Shown here piece by piece: positions 10,697 through 23,300 of a stretch of DNA of 64,000 nt (within the stretch, counting starts at the first letter, position 1; every line of letters starts with the position of its first letter). Under the pieces are notes generated by a model. That model was given only the letters and a program-made list of their open reading frames with translations, was not told where the DNA came from and ran no database searches. A program made the translations under genes and the position numbers. Source of the stretch: Lentinula raphanica. Taxonomy: Eukaryota; Basidiomycota; Agaricomycetes; Agaricales; Omphalotaceae. The stretch covers positions 186,001-250,000 of the forward strand of contig JANVFP010000033.1 of NCBI GenBank assembly GCA_027919835.1, given 5' to 3'.

Positions 10697-13491
10697 ATGA
10701 CAAAGCATCCTGCTTCCAACAACGATCTATCTGAGGAAAGAAATATTAAAAAGAAGAAAAGAGATTTGATTGAAATTTCCGATCCCAAGCCTTACAAGTC
10801 TATCAAAACTTCATCATCGTCTTCCTCCAAGCCAAGACCTTCGTCTTCCTCTAAGCCAGGACCTTCGTCTTCCTCTAAGCCAGGACCTTCGTCTTTCTCT
10901 AAGCCAGGACCTTCGTCTTCCTCTAAGCCAGGACCTTCGTCTTCCTCTAAGCCAGGACCTTCGTCTTCCTTTAGGCATGGAAAGTCTTCTACTTCAGCTT
11001 TTTCTCAGGCTAAATCCTTCGAGGATTCACTTGATATCAAGCATTACAGTGAAGCATTGAATACAAAAGGTGCTCGAACTGAAACTCATATTTCAGGTAA
11101 GCACTTCCTTTTCCAGATAAATAAACTTCTTAGGATTATATCTTTAGGGCGTCCCCTTCTAAATGAAGAAGAATTGAATGCTGATTATGATGACTCTGGG
11201 GATGAAATACTTCTTTCTGATGACGGTCAGTTATTTCTTATATCTTTGACATCGTTAAATATTGTCTATAGAGCGAAAACAAAAGATTGGCTTAAGCGAT
11301 GAATCTGGATTAGACGATATCATTGAGGATGAAGAAGGAGAAGAAGACGGAGAGAACTCAGACAATGTACGTTCTTTAGTGAAGCTAAACCAGTGTTTTT
11401 ACTCTTGCTTGTAGATGATAGTTGAAGATATCACTGAGGCTAAAAAAGCTAAAGAACGTCAACGAAACTCTCTTGGGAACACAAAAATTGTAGAAGCTGA
11501 TTTTGAGAACGTCGAACTTGCTCGCTTGGCAAAAGCTTGCACACGCTTATCTATTTGTATTCTTAACATGTGGCCCCGGGATCACCAGCCTACTTGGAAG
11601 CTATTCAAGGCAGAGTTGGCAAAGGTAGCAGCCGACGGTTCTGCTGATGATATGGTTAGAAGCTTGGATAAGATACGGTCCAACGCTAGAGAAAGGAAGA
11701 AACTTGTCAAATTTGTAAGTTTTTCTCCTTATTTCTTAGGATAGCTAACGTGTAAGAATTTCAGATGAACTATGGGGCTCCAGCAGTCCGGCTGAGTATA
11801 GCAACTGTTGTTCGCCTGCTTACAGCGCAGTTCTATGGCTTGTCAGGAAAGGGAGAAAATCAAAAGAATGATGTCGTTAGTATCCTCCAATCATTTTATT
11901 GGCTCAATGCTCTCAATTTCCAATAACAGAAAGATACAGTTACATGGTTGCTGGACGCACAAAGATATCACGAGGAAAAAGTTGATTTAGAGGTAAGACT
12001 TCTCGTTATTATTCTGTTTGATTTAAAATATACACCACGTCTAGAAACGTACAGTGAACAATCGCCCCTTCTTATCTCCTTTATTGGGACAAATATTTCG
12101 TGCTTATTTTGTTGAATCCAATCCAACACAAGATGAACTTTTGGTGGACCATCTGAAGACTGTGAAGCGGATCCCGTTACCCTTGATTGTCATGGTCACC
12201 TGTTTGGTAAGAAAAATTGTTATGTTATTATCAAACTAACTTCTGAATTTTAGATTTGTCATGCTATCGATGAATGGTCTCAAGGATATAAGTCAGAGTC
12301 TAACTTGACTCGGGCTAAATTACAGCCTCAGTCAGTTCAAAAATCTTTTATTCAATAGTCTTTTCTTGAACTGTTTTAGTTATCGGGCTATCTCTGAAAC
12401 TATGAAAGATCTTCAGCGAGAAGCAAAAAAATATACGACCATGGTTCAAATCAAATTATACAAGGCAATGATGTGAGTCTCAAATCATTATCTGTATCTA
12501 ACGATGTCTTATTCAAGGTTATTTCAGGTCCGATAGTCCCCTTGTTCATCCTGTTCAGAAATATAACTACGCAGAGCTGGAGGCCATAGCTGAAGCTGAA
12601 ATGGATGATGAGGAAAGTGATCATCAGTCTCAAAGCTCCAGCTGCGAGAGTGAAAGTCAGAAGAAGCATGGTGCTAGTCATCGTCGCAGCACAGCTTACA
12701 ACCATGATCAAGGTCAGGGTCAAGATACTAGCTACCCTCAAGATCAAAGCTATCGTCACAATCATCATCATAGCCCCAGTCGTCACCCCAGCCATCACCC
12801 CAGTCGTCGCCCCAGTCATGGCCACAACCGTAGCCCCAGTCGTAGCCACAATCATAGCCAGAACCATGGTTATAGCCGCAATCGTGGTCATAGCCACAAC
12901 CGTGGTTATAGCTGCAATCGTGATCATAGCCGCAACCGTGATCGTAGCCACAACCGTGATCGTAGCCACAACCGTGATCGTAGCCACAACCGTGATTGTA
13001 GCCGCAATCGTGATCGTAGCCGCAACCGTGGTCATAGCTCTGGTCGCCCTCACATTTGGGGTCATAGTACTCCTCCCAGTCCCAGCCATGGTCGCGAACC
13101 TAGTCGTGGTCGCGAACTTAGTCGTGGTCGCGAACTTAGTCGTGGTCGCGAACCTAGTCATGGTCGCGAACTTAGTTGTAGTCACATTTTCAGCCATGGT
13201 TCTAATCACGGTCATAGTTTTAATCGTGGTTACAGTCACAGTCTTGATCGCAATCCTAGTCCTGGTCGCAACCCCAATCCCAGTCCTGGTCGCAACCCCA
13301 ATCCTAGTCCTGGTCGCAACCCCAATCCTAGTCCTGGTCGCAACCCCAATCCTACTAGTCCTAGTCACAACTCCAATCCCAGTCCTGGTCGCAACCCTTA
13401 TCCCAGTCCTGGTCGCAACCCTAATCCCAGTCCTGGTCGCAACTCCAATCCCAGTCCTGGTCGCAACCCTAATCCCAGTCCTGGTCGCTGA
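10697..13491 (+). CDS. DUF6532-like protein with repetitive Ser/Arg/His/Pro tail
   Basis: Ten exons splice cleanly: 10697-11096, 11148-11225, 11272-11366, 11415-11714, 11765-11875, 11930-11992, 12045-12206, 12254-12330, 12380-12472, 12528-13491. The coding sum is 2343 nt, exactly divisible by three, for 780 aa. Residues about 45-95 are SSSSKPGP repeats, followed by an acidic stretch. The middle part resembles the basidiomycete DUF6532 domain: LARLAKACTRLSICILNMWP, RPFLSPLLGQIFRAYF, then RIPLPLIVMVTCLICHAIDEW. The last ~290 residues are repeats (SHNRDR, SRGREL, NPNPSPGR) predicted to be disordered and basic. It lies between the Plavaka transposase and the dioxygenase gene, same strand. DUF6532 function is unknown. 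The family call is by eye. Confidence 0.7.
10832..10975 (+). repeat. 24-bp coding minisatellite (SSSSKPGP repeats)
   Basis: About six tandem copies of a 24-bp unit (ccttcgtcttcctctaagcc + agga) encode the octapeptide SSSSKPGP inside exon 1 of the DUF6532-like gene. One unit has SSFS instead of SSSS. The length is a multiple of three, so copy-number change would preserve the frame. Confidence 0.85.
12760..13490 (+). repeat. Three successive coding minisatellites in the last exon
   Basis: Block 1 (about 12890-13040) has an 18-bp unit encoding (S/C)(H/R)NRD(R/H). Block 2 (about 13085-13170) has an 18-bp unit ggtcgcgaacttagtcgt encoding GRELSR. Block 3 (about 13255-13490) has a 24-bp unit encoding NPNPSPGR, about nine copies. 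All units are multiples of three. The repeats also keep a second plus frame and an antisense frame open for hundreds of codons, which are shadows. Confidence 0.85.
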
Positions 13492-14343
13492 GGCTGCTGT
13501 TAGGTTGCTGAGAGCAGGGAACATTTTTCCTGATGAAGTTCTTGTCGTAGAGGAGACGACGCGTCTCCGCGAGACGCCTCCTCTCCAGTCTCAAGTTCTC
13601 ATCTGGAGAGGAGACAACGCGTCTCTGCAACTCCTCTCCAGTCATTACGGCGTTAGGGAGAAGTTCTTCCGGGTAGACAGGATCTGGATCAGAAACTGTC
13701 GTTAGGTGGGTGGAATGGAATGACTGGCCCAGGGCTTACCTTGCTGTCCGGGCTTCGTCCTCTGTTACTCCCTTCTCCCTCTGTCTTTGTGTTCCTCCCC
13801 TCCTCCCCTCCTCTGCCCTCTTTCTCCTGCAGTCTTCTTAAGCCTCCTCTGGAATCCCGGATCTCTGTGATTCAAGAACAAACGAGGGTGAAGAATGGAA
13901 AGAAGCGAGAAGGGAAATGAAGGCGTTGAAGGCGTTGAAGACGAAGATAATCCAGGATTCATATTCAGGGTCAAAGAATCTTGGTAACAGTCAGCGGTCA
14001 ACCGGTAGTCAGTTTCGAGGCCATCTGCTTACCCTTCCAAGCAGTCGTGCAGTGAACGGTGACGTCGCGCAGTGAACGCGGTGAGAAGAGGTGAGAAGAT
14101 ATTCAATCGTCGTGGCAGGACGGTGCGATTTGAAGAGAACGCGGCAGGAGAGATTGGAAGTGTAGTCAGGGCTTGCCGATTTTTCCTCGGTTCTCTGTTA
14201 CTCCTGTTCCCTTTCAATCCTTCTGTTTCCTTCGTCCTCCCCGCGTCCATCCCTTGCCCTCTTTGTCTTGATGTCCTTCCTAAACCTCTTCTCTGGAGCC
14301 CCCGATCTCTGTGATGCAAGAAGGAAGAGCACCTGTAGCTGTA
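13492..14343 (+). repeat. Intergenic duplicated segment and palindromic motif
   Basis: No gene is seen. 13547-13640 holds repeated gagacgacgcgtctc-type palindromes (gaggagacgacgcgtctc and gagacaacgcgtctc). A CT-rich block at about 13740-13950 is imperfectly repeated at about 14170-14330, both ending near 'gatctctgtgat(t/g)caagaa'. The continuation of the second copy (gggtgaagaa..., aaggcgttgaagangaagataa) is found at about 14900-14965, on the far side of the element at 14344-14887. So that element was inserted into the second copy. Confidence 0.65.
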
Positions 14344-14445
14344 GGTTTTATGCATAACAAGTGGGCAAGTCCCTGAGGCCCGTTTTGCATAACAGCGGGG
14401 CACTAATCCACTCAGTCAATAAATAAATATTTAAACTGGGATTAA

Positions 14446-14518
14446 GCACTGAATCAGGCCCCTCCCGTTGGGGTTAGCTATGCTAACCCCAACATTAGGG
14501 AGGGGTCTGATTCAGTGC
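14446..14518. repeat. Long hairpin inside the MITE-like element
   Basis: gcactgaatcag..cccctccc..ttggggttagc pairs with gctaacccca..gggaggggtctgattcagtgc around a tiny central loop. The arms are about 33 bp with few mismatches. It could be the relic of a nested fold-back insertion or a functional hairpin. Confidence 0.8.
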
Positions 14519-14535
14519 CAAACATGAGCCAATAA

Positions 14536-14613
14536 GGGTTAGGGGGTTAGGGGTTGGGTTAGGTTAGGGTTAGGGTTTGGTTAGGGGTTAGGGTGGTTAG
14601 GGGTTAGGGGTTG
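14536..14613 (+). repeat. Interstitial telomere-like (TTAGGG)n degenerate tract
   Basis: About 75 bp of variants of ttaggg, ttagggg, ttgggtt and ggtta in tandem (agggttagggggttaggg, then gttaggttagggttaggg). TTAGGG is the usual fungal telomere unit. The array is irregular, unlike a fresh telomere seed, and sits inside a transposon-like unit. Confidence 0.75.
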
Positions 14614-15064
14614 AGGATATATTGATAGACCTTAAAAAAAGACCCCCTATAGGGGGTGTCAGTTTTTTCCAAAAATGGATATTTCAAAAGATACAATTAA
14701 TTCTTTTTTTCAAAAATATTGAAAAATGTTCTTGCCTATATGTTATGCATAACATGTTGCCCAAGTTGTTATGCATTACATCCACTGCTATAGTGAGGTA
14801 TAGTGAGGCTTATTGAGTGGTGGGCAACTGCCCCGCTGTTATGCAAAACGGGCTTCAGGGACTTGCCCATATGTTATGCATAGAAGTTACAGCCTCAGCT
14901 GGGAAGAGGGTGAAGAAGTAAAAGAAGAACCGATGGGAAGAAAAGGCGTTGAAGAGGAAGATAAGCGCTGTCGAGCTCGCTATCACGTGAACGCTTTTTT
15001 TTGTGCGCCGGGGCGCCACGATTTCCTTTCTTGGCGACGAGCAAACTTTTCAGCTCAGACCATC

Positions 15065-18000
15065 ATGTCCTCCCTGCTCTCTTCCTTCCAGCTTACAGAG
15101 GATCAAGGCCTCTTTCTTATTCAATTCATAACTCAAAACGCTGACCTCCTTCCTGCTCAATGCCAAAATCTCCCTTCTCTCCTCGCAAACCAAAGGCGGC
15201 TGAGGCCTTCCAACGACAGAACTTATTTGGATAGGGTTAGGGATTTGGAGAGGCGGGAGAGAGAAGTGGCTCGGAGAGAAAGGGAGCTAGAACTCCGGGA
15301 ACTAGGTACGGTCCCTTTCTATGCGTTTTTTTCAGTCCCCTCACCAGATCTAGGACCCATACGCGATCGGGATACGCCACCAAACCTTGAGGACTGCAAC
15401 CACGAGGACTCCTCCCAAAAACAAGACGACGACCAGGGCCTCACCCTCGACGTTACGCTTGACGGAGACGACGTTAACCTCCCTCACAACGTTCCCTACC
15501 CCAAATCCATGTCTGACGTTAGTGCGGAACGTCTCCGGGTACCAGATGCTGACGACGGTATCCTCTCACCAGACGTTGCCCACGAGGAACGCGACAACAA
15601 CAGTTGCCCCTCACAAACGTTTACCCACAACGAACGCGATAAACGCGATGTTACTGGGGAACGTCATCAACGTGAACGCGACGAACGTCATCAACGCGAA
15701 CGCGACGTTACTGGGGAACGTCCTCAACGCCTCGAAAGGGATAACGAACGTGACGCCGCTCTAAAGGATCTTCACAACGTTCTTGACCCCTGCGCACGGG
15801 ACTCCTGGGAGGACCAGGACCTTAATTCAGATCAAGATGGAACGTTAGTGGAATCAGACTTCACTGATAAGTGGTTTCAAGCACAAGCTGAAGACTTCGA
15901 CTCAGAGAGGCCTTTGGTCTCCGTGGAAGTGTGGTTAGCGGAACAAGTGGGAGGGCTCAGCTCTTCCGACGACCAGGTGAGAAGATAGATTTTTCTCCTT
16001 CTGATGGGGTTTCTCACTGCTGCTCCAGCAGGATTCTCCTACGGGGGAAGGTCCTTCTCGCAAGAGGAACATTTCAGATTCAAACTCTGAGAGTGGTGCT
16101 CAAGGGGTTATAGGGCGGGGTGGGAAAGGAGAACGCGGGGGAGGGGGAGATCCAGGCCATCCTGCCCGTGGTGCTTGTGGACGGGGAGGCCAGAATGTCG
16201 CTGCATCTAAGAGGCACAAGACGGCTCATGGGAGCTTTACCGAAGAGGAGGAAGTAGAGGCGGAAGAAGAAGAAAACATTGGAAACTCGGGAGGCGATCA
16301 GGAGAACCCGGACCCCACCGCCCGTAACCTCTGGGCGGTTTCTGATAAACCTGCTACTGCCTCACAAGACGTCCGGAACTCAGCCATGCTCCTGTTACTG
16401 GAGATAGGAATGGGAGAAGGAACCTGGATTCAATCGCAAGAGTGTACTGCTTGGATACAAAATCTTCAGCAGGCTGTGGCGGTTACTCCTTGGGAAGACA
16501 TAGAGTCTTTACAAGGAAATAACCTAGCATGCCTTACTCAACGTCTGTTGAGGGTGGAAGCTCTGGATGCTGGGTTAACCTTTTTGAGAATGATGACAGA
16601 GCTCATGTTTGCAGCGAAAATAAACAGGTAAGTGCTGGTATTCTTAGGAACCTTAATCTTCCATCATGAGTTCTCCAGTATTCTCCACCACAAACGTCTA
16701 CTCCAGAAAGAGAGCGGTCAGGTTCAGAAGGCCAGCCTAAGGCCTATACTGGGTAAATTAATCAGAGATCAGAAGCTCCAGTTAAGTTCTCTGTTACGCT
16801 GGTACTCAGCTGGTTCCAGATGGGGTAGATTGGCTTCGGGAGGTAAGGGTTTAGCTTTCAGTCTCTTGTTACACTACTGAAGAATTCTTTTTCCAGGAAC
16901 CGTCTATATTTTAATGGTCATAGCACGTAAGAGTGGACTTGCAGCTAAGCTCAAAGGAAAGAGAGTGACTTCCACCACTATTATCGAGCTGAGCAATATG
17001 TTACGTTATCCTAATTCTCCAGGTTAGTTCAGTTGTGTTCCTTCCTTCTCTTTCCTTTGATGTAAGAGTGTTATTTTAGACATGGCAGAGATTTTGAGCG
17101 ACCACTTGGTACCTCTTATCACAAAAGTGGCAGAAGTTATTCCTCTCAATTTTCCGACGTTATTTCACAAGAAAGTAAGGGAATACTATCGATTGTCTAA
17201 GGCAATCAACTGCTGGAACTTGGAAGAAAACGATAAGTATTTTGACCTCTTTTTTCAACAGTAAGTGATACATCGGTGGAAGACATAAGTGCTTAGACTT
17301 TTTGACTTCTAGTACTGCAATGGCATTGCCACGCTTGTCCTCTTTCTGGAAGACTTTTTGTGATTTGTCTTCTGGAGATATAGAATCTTTCAAGCTAGAG
17401 CGTATGACAAGAGCATATCTGGCAGGAGATTCTGGCAAGAACCTTTCAGACTGTTATTCTTTGGATTCAGATTCCGAGGATGAGCAGGATGATATGTCAT
17501 CTAACTTGCCTATCTATGTGGATAACTTCAACGTAGGAGAGGAAAACGTTAACCTTTTACATTCTACCTACTCCTACAATAATTCCGCTGCAGGAAAACC
17601 TACTCCCTTTCCTAAAACAAAGCGTCAAAATTGGACAGACAAACATAGATGTGGTGCTGAGCAGGCTATAGAAGTGAACACCTTGGAAGAGTTAGCTCAA
17701 CGTGTAAGTGTTGATTAACTCTAGGACTTTTAAAATTGATAAGTATTTTAGATGCGTACAAGATATTATGATGAGAGTGAAGTGGTGGACAGAGATCAGG
17801 TCGGTTCTCTGAAACATAGCCAAAAGTGGCTTCAAGTTACTAACAGTCTTATCAACGGGTAAGTTGCCTTCTTTATTTTCCTCAAAGCCTATAGCTAATA
17901 AATTTAGGCAAGAGATCAAAGTATTAGACTCAGACCAGAAGTTGATGTTCTATACGAACAGAACTTTGAGTGAGAGTGAACGCCGGAGATTGCTGGTTTC

Positions 18001-18788
18001 TCTTATGGCTTTGTTCAGCACCAAACCAGCAGGTGTTTCACTTGTGGAACGTAGCAAGGAGAGACCAGGCAAGAATACTTTCACTACTTTTCATTTCTCA
18101 ACCTGGGGAAGATACGGTCAGAACGTTAGTATTTTTATTTCTTTATAATTGTTGTAAGCTGATTACAAGAAAAGGGAAAGGGAACTTATATCAAAATACA
18201 TCCTTACTTTCAAGTGAAGGCTGACGGAAGTAAAACAAATACTTCTCAGTTTTTCATGCGATCATCTCAGGATCTTCAAGTACATTCCGAGGAGTACGCT
18301 CTCCTGTGTGAGATACTGGGGGAGATACTAGAAAAAATTGTACAAAAGGTAAGTTATTCAGTCTTTTTTTCTTAAATGTCAAACATAACATGGTTCAGGT
18401 GCTACGATATTTTCCTCAATGCTTACAAGAAGTAGAAGCAAACGTGGACATATTTCCTCTCAATGACACTTCCCCTGTTAAGCCTTTCACTAGCTTTGTC
18501 TTGAATGTCAATGTTCAGACAGTAGCTCACCATGACAATGGTGATAACAGTCTCTGTATTGTCTTAGATCTGGGGAGTCATACTGGAGGAGGGTTGTGTT
18601 TGTTCGAACCAAGAGTGGTACTTAACATGACCCATGGAGATTGGGCAGTTTTTCCTTCCAAGTTTTACACTCATTTCAATCTTACATATTCTGGCATACG
18701 TTGTTCTGCAGTTATACATTCTGACAAGGATGGCCTATCCTATCAGCAAGACTGCAACGGATGGGATAGAAATGCTTACGTATTATAG
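15065..18788 (+). CDS. TET/JBP-like 2-oxoglutarate/Fe(II) dioxygenase, intact, 1086 aa
   Basis: Ten exons: 15065-15976, 16029-16627, 16679-16842, 16897-17022, 17080-17260, 17313-17703, 17752-17858, 17908-18124, 18175-18348, 18399-18788. They sum to 3261 nt, in frame throughout. Residues 1-~400 are charged and low complexity (RDLERREREVARRERELE coiled coil, ERDERHQRERD repeats, an acidic run). The middle is mostly helical. The last two exons hold the double-stranded beta-helix core: an HxD motif in TVAHHDNGD, then GSHTGGGLCLFEP, HGDWAVFPS, and the distal His/Arg in THFNLTYSGIR. This is the arrangement of fungal TET/JBP dioxygenases, which oxidise 5-methylpyrimidines in DNA and are known as cargo of basidiomycete KDZ transposons. 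Here the neighbours are Plavaka-type. The ATG at 15065 is one of several in-frame choices; an upstream one at 14933 is possible. The enzyme class is inferred from motifs only. Confidence 0.75.
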
Positions 18789-20344
18789 TTATATGACCAA
18801 TTTTACAAAATTCCCACACACACTCTCTAAACCTTCTTCTTTCAGCTACGCCCTTCTTCTTCCCTTTACACAGTTCTTCTTCTTCTTTTATCTTGCCCAT
18901 GACTAATAAAAAGGTTGCGATAACGAGGTATAAAGTCGGTTCTTAGTATAATGCCTTATGACAGGTCACTTAGCACGAACACAGAGTACGACTTCACGGA
19001 TTCGTCAATCAATTGTATTTATAGCGAGGTGTGGGGCGTTGTCAGAGATTCCGCACTATCTTATATCTCAAGTCGAACGCAGTCTTGTAAGATCTTTTAG
19101 ATCAGCAATACTGGTCAGCAGAATGAAGTGACACGGATATACCAGTCGTAAGATCTGGACTAAGGGTTTGTTTTGAGTGGCTTCCACTCGGATAAAGGTT
19201 TTTAGGCTCGGAAAGCAACGGGGTACCAGACGTTATGGTAGACCAATCGATTCCGCTCCCGGGTGAAGCAGTACTGATCACTATTCTCAGTAAAACCTCG
19301 AAGATCATGCAGATCACCAATCACTACGTGTCAACTTGAACAGAGCCACCAAAACTCTGCACGTTCACTCGGCACAACCTGAGACCAAGTCCTCTGTATC
19401 TCCGGAACGGAGTCTACCTTCAACTAGCAAGTGACAGACACCAAGTCAAACCACTCAAAAGTCGGGCTTATCGCGATGAAGTAACACACTTAATCTGCAA
19501 GGTCCGGTACGGCTTAGAAGCCTTTACTCCCACGTATGGATGAAAAGGATTACCAGTTCAGAGAGATCTGGGTGCGAAACTTGTTTCATTTGTGCGGATA
19601 CAGGTCTTTAAGTACACTACGAAAAGTCCAATACCCGTATTTGTCCTTGATCTAGTAGATCTAGCTATTTCTACGGACGGAGTCCGATAATATACACTTA
19701 AATAGTAAAATATGACTGAAACGATACAAACACGCAAGGAAATAGTAAAGAAAACAGAGAAAAAGATGAAACTTGTCCGTATTTCGTCGTACTTTTGCCA
19801 GATCTAGAAGACCAAGCAAGTTCCGACCATGGTCTGTGTGGCATCCACATGCTAGGGTGCCTAACTCGTCAGAGTGGCTCCTGCCTGTGTTGCTCAAGTG
19901 TTTCCGACGAATTTGCTTCCGCGGAATAGTAGTGGTCTACCCAAGTTAATGAGATAGACTCGTAACAGTGGTTGATCTCGCGGATCAGGTAGGTCGGGTC
20001 CGTAGCTTTCGAACGGTATGCATATAGCCTGGTGTTCTGGAGCGGACAACGAAGATAAATGCTTCAGAAGTGTTTTCCGTAGGTTTCCGCGCGTTTCCGT
20101 GAGTGCTGGTCAAAGCTGTACATAGCATACGCTATATCCCAGTTTAGAACTTGAACATATGCGTGTTTCCGCTGCGGGTTTCACCCGTACTGCCACGGAA
20201 ATACTAGATCATCATGTTTCCGACGGTTTCCGCTACTTTGCGTAGGGTTTCCGTGTGGTAACTCGTCCGGATAGGCTCTCATCGTGTCTGATCTGCTAGA
20301 TCAAGTGAAATTTCCGTCATCACAGCCAAGTACCAAACTCAGTT

Positions 20345-23300
20345 GCAGCTGTAGCTGTAAGAACTTCACGAAGTAGACTGAGAAGTCTCCATATATGCTT
20401 TGCAAAGTTACAGGAGTGGCTTTCCAAGCTTAAAAAACTCTTCCGGGCAGGCCAGTAGGGCTCCGGGGGGTACCCGGCTATTTATTATATTTATTAATAT
20501 TTAATAGTTCTTTTATTATTTAATAAATATATTATAATAAATTTACTTTGCAAAGCTGTGCTGCACTTCGCAAAGTGACTACGTTTATGGCAATTATGAA
20601 ATCAGGTAAATTAGGGTTACATCATTATGTCATCACCTTCCTTTTTTGGTTCTTGCCTTTTGGATAAAAAATGTATAATATGACATCATTGATCTTCAAA
20701 TGCTAAAAATCACAGGGAACCAAAAATAGCTGCAGTGATGTCCTGGTTACCTCAGGCACATCAAAATTGCCTAAAAAGAAAATTTGTCTAAAAATAGAAC
20801 TTGATCTCATCAGGTAGCAAAAATCTGAAAAAATCTGAAAAAATACTCAAAAAAATCAGGGTTGCTTTGTTGGCCCTGAAAATGCAAAATTAAAAAAAAT
20901 ACGCGACAAGTGTCAAAAATTTTATTACTTCAAATGATACCACAACCATCAGGCATTATGTATAGATGATCTATATGCTATTTTTAGCACACCTAGTGCC
21001 CTCAAACACTCAGATAGCCTAAATCATTCAATATATTTACTATACTCAATGTTTATTACACTTAACATAGTTAACAAGAAAAAACCTTGTAACAGTAACA
21101 TGTGTGTTATGCTTAATACATTTAACAATGAAGAAGCCTTGGAACAGTGTTCATGTATGTTATACTCAATACACTTAACACACTTAACAATGAAAAACCT
21201 TGAAACAGTGTTCATGTGTGTTATACTTAACACACTTGACTCAATATACTGAATAATGAAAAGAAAAACCTGGAATGGTGCTCATGTGTATCATACTCAG
21301 TAACACACTTAATAATGAAAAAAACTCAGATCAGTGTTACTGCATGTTATACTCAACAGACATCATCAATGAATATAACACACTTAACAATCAAAACCTC
21401 GAAGTAGCATTCTCACTCATTATACTTTTACACTCAACACACTTCATTAGTAAGTATAACACACCTTTAATGGGACATTGTTATACTATAACACACTTAA
21501 AACAACGAGTTTTGGGCGCTTATGGGCGCTTATTTGGTGTTTTTGAGTCGAAATTCATTAATACCACACTCAATAATTTTTGTGGTGGCTTTATATTGTG
21601 TCAGGATATTGTCTATATCATATTCCTCTAGTTACAATTCAGAGAACTTGAAAATTCAACTTGTGGAGGTAGCTATATTGCAATCTTTTGTGATATAACA
21701 GTGTTCAATTATATAAATGTCACTGCATATGTCCATGTAATGCAAGTCTACTGATGCTGGGTCATGAGAAAAGCACTCCTACAGTCTACTGGCAGTGTCT
21801 GTACATGATTTAGATAGCTATCATAGAGGTTGGACTGTGTGATATACATATACATGTTTCATGTACACCATACTAGATGTCTACACTTACATGTAACAAT
21901 AGATGTCATATTCAATGACCCTCATTACAGATCTCTTAGCTGTATCACATAGAGTTAGTATATAATAGGTTGTAGGATGACTCTTTTCATGACCCAGTAG
22001 CAGTTTAACTTCATAACATGGGTGTATGCATTGACATTTATATAAAACACTGTTATATCACAAAAGATCATAGTATAGCTAGCCCCCAGGTTGAATTTTC
22101 AAGTTCTCCGAATTGTAACTAGAGGAATATGATATAGACAATATCCTGACACAATATAAAGCCACCACAAAAATTATTGAGTGTAGTATTAATGAATTTC
22201 GACTCAAAAACACCAAATAAGCGCCCATAAGCGCCCAAAACTCGTTGTTTTAAGTGTGTTATAGTATAACAATGTCCCATTAAAGGTATGTTATACTTAC
22301 TAATGAAGTGTGTTGAGTGTAAAAGTATAATGAGTGAGAATGCTACTTCGAGGTTTTGATTGTTAAGTGTGTTATATTCATTGATGATGTCTGTTGAGTA
22401 TAACATGCAGTAACACTGATCTGAGTTTTTTTCATTATTAAGTGTGTTACTGAGTATGATACACATGAGCACCATTCCAGGTTTTTCTTTTCATTATTCA
22501 GTATATTGAGTCAAGTGTGTTAAGTATAACACACATGAACACTGTTTCAAGGTTTTTCATTGTTAAGTGTGTTAAGTGTATTGAGTATAACATACATGAA
22601 CACTGTTCCAAGGCTTCTTCATTGTTAAATGTATTAAGCATAACACACATGTTACTGTTACAAGGTTTTTTCTTGTTAACTATGTTAAGTGTAATAAACA
22701 TTGAGTATAGTAAATATATTGAATGATTTAGGCTATCTGAGTGTTTGAGGGCACTAGGTGTGCTAAAAATAGCATATAGATCATCTATACATAATGCCTG
22801 ATGGTTGTGGTATCATTTGAAGTAATAAAATTTTTGACACTTGTCGCGTATTTTTTTTAATTTTGCATTTTCAGGGCCAACAAAGCAACCCTGATTTTTT
22901 GAGTATTTTTTCAGATTTTTTCAGATTTTTTGCTACCTGATGAGATCAAGTTCTATTTTTAGACAAATTTTCTTTTTAGGCAATTTTGATGTGCCTGAGG
23001 TAACCAGGACATCACTGCAGCTATTTTTGGTTCCCTGTGATTTTTAGCATTTGAAGATCAATGATGTCATATTATACATTTTTTATCCAAAAAGGCAAGA
23101 ACCAAAAAAGGAAGGTGATGACATAATGATGTAACCCTAATTTACCTGATTTCATAATTGCCATAAACGTAGTCACTTTGCGAAGTGCAGCACAGCTTTG
23201 CAAAGTAAATTTATTATAATATATTTATTAAATAATAAAAGAACTATTAAATATTAATAAATATAATAAATAGCCGGGTACCCCCCGGAGCCCTACTGGC

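Larger units (their letters stand above)
14344..14887. mobile_element. MITE-like element with TIRs, possible TA target duplication
   Basis: The ends are inverted repeats of about 65 bp: on the left tttatgcataaca..gtgggcaagtccctgaggcccgttttgcataacagcggggca, broken here by differences, and its reverse complement on the right (14815-14887, tgccccgctgttatgcaaaac...). Both ends are flanked by TA (14342-14343 and 14888-14889), consistent with a Tc1/mariner-type target. The interior has no ORF but contains a 73-bp hairpin and a telomere-like tract, listed separately. The element splits a duplicated intergenic segment (see 13492-14343). Confidence 0.65.

Noticed and set aside
12451..13524. 357-codon antisense frame rich in Thr/Arg/Ile
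   Set aside because: It is the reverse shadow of the coding minisatellites of the DUF6532-like gene; the sense frame joins nine upstream exons in phase.
16386..16880. Separate small genes upstream of the dioxygenase
   Set aside because: All these frames splice in phase into one 1086-aa protein, so they are exons and not independent genes.
21275..22475. Two mirror-image 118-codon frames
   Set aside because: They lie in the repeat units of the palindrome, are AT-driven and low complexity, and match no domain.
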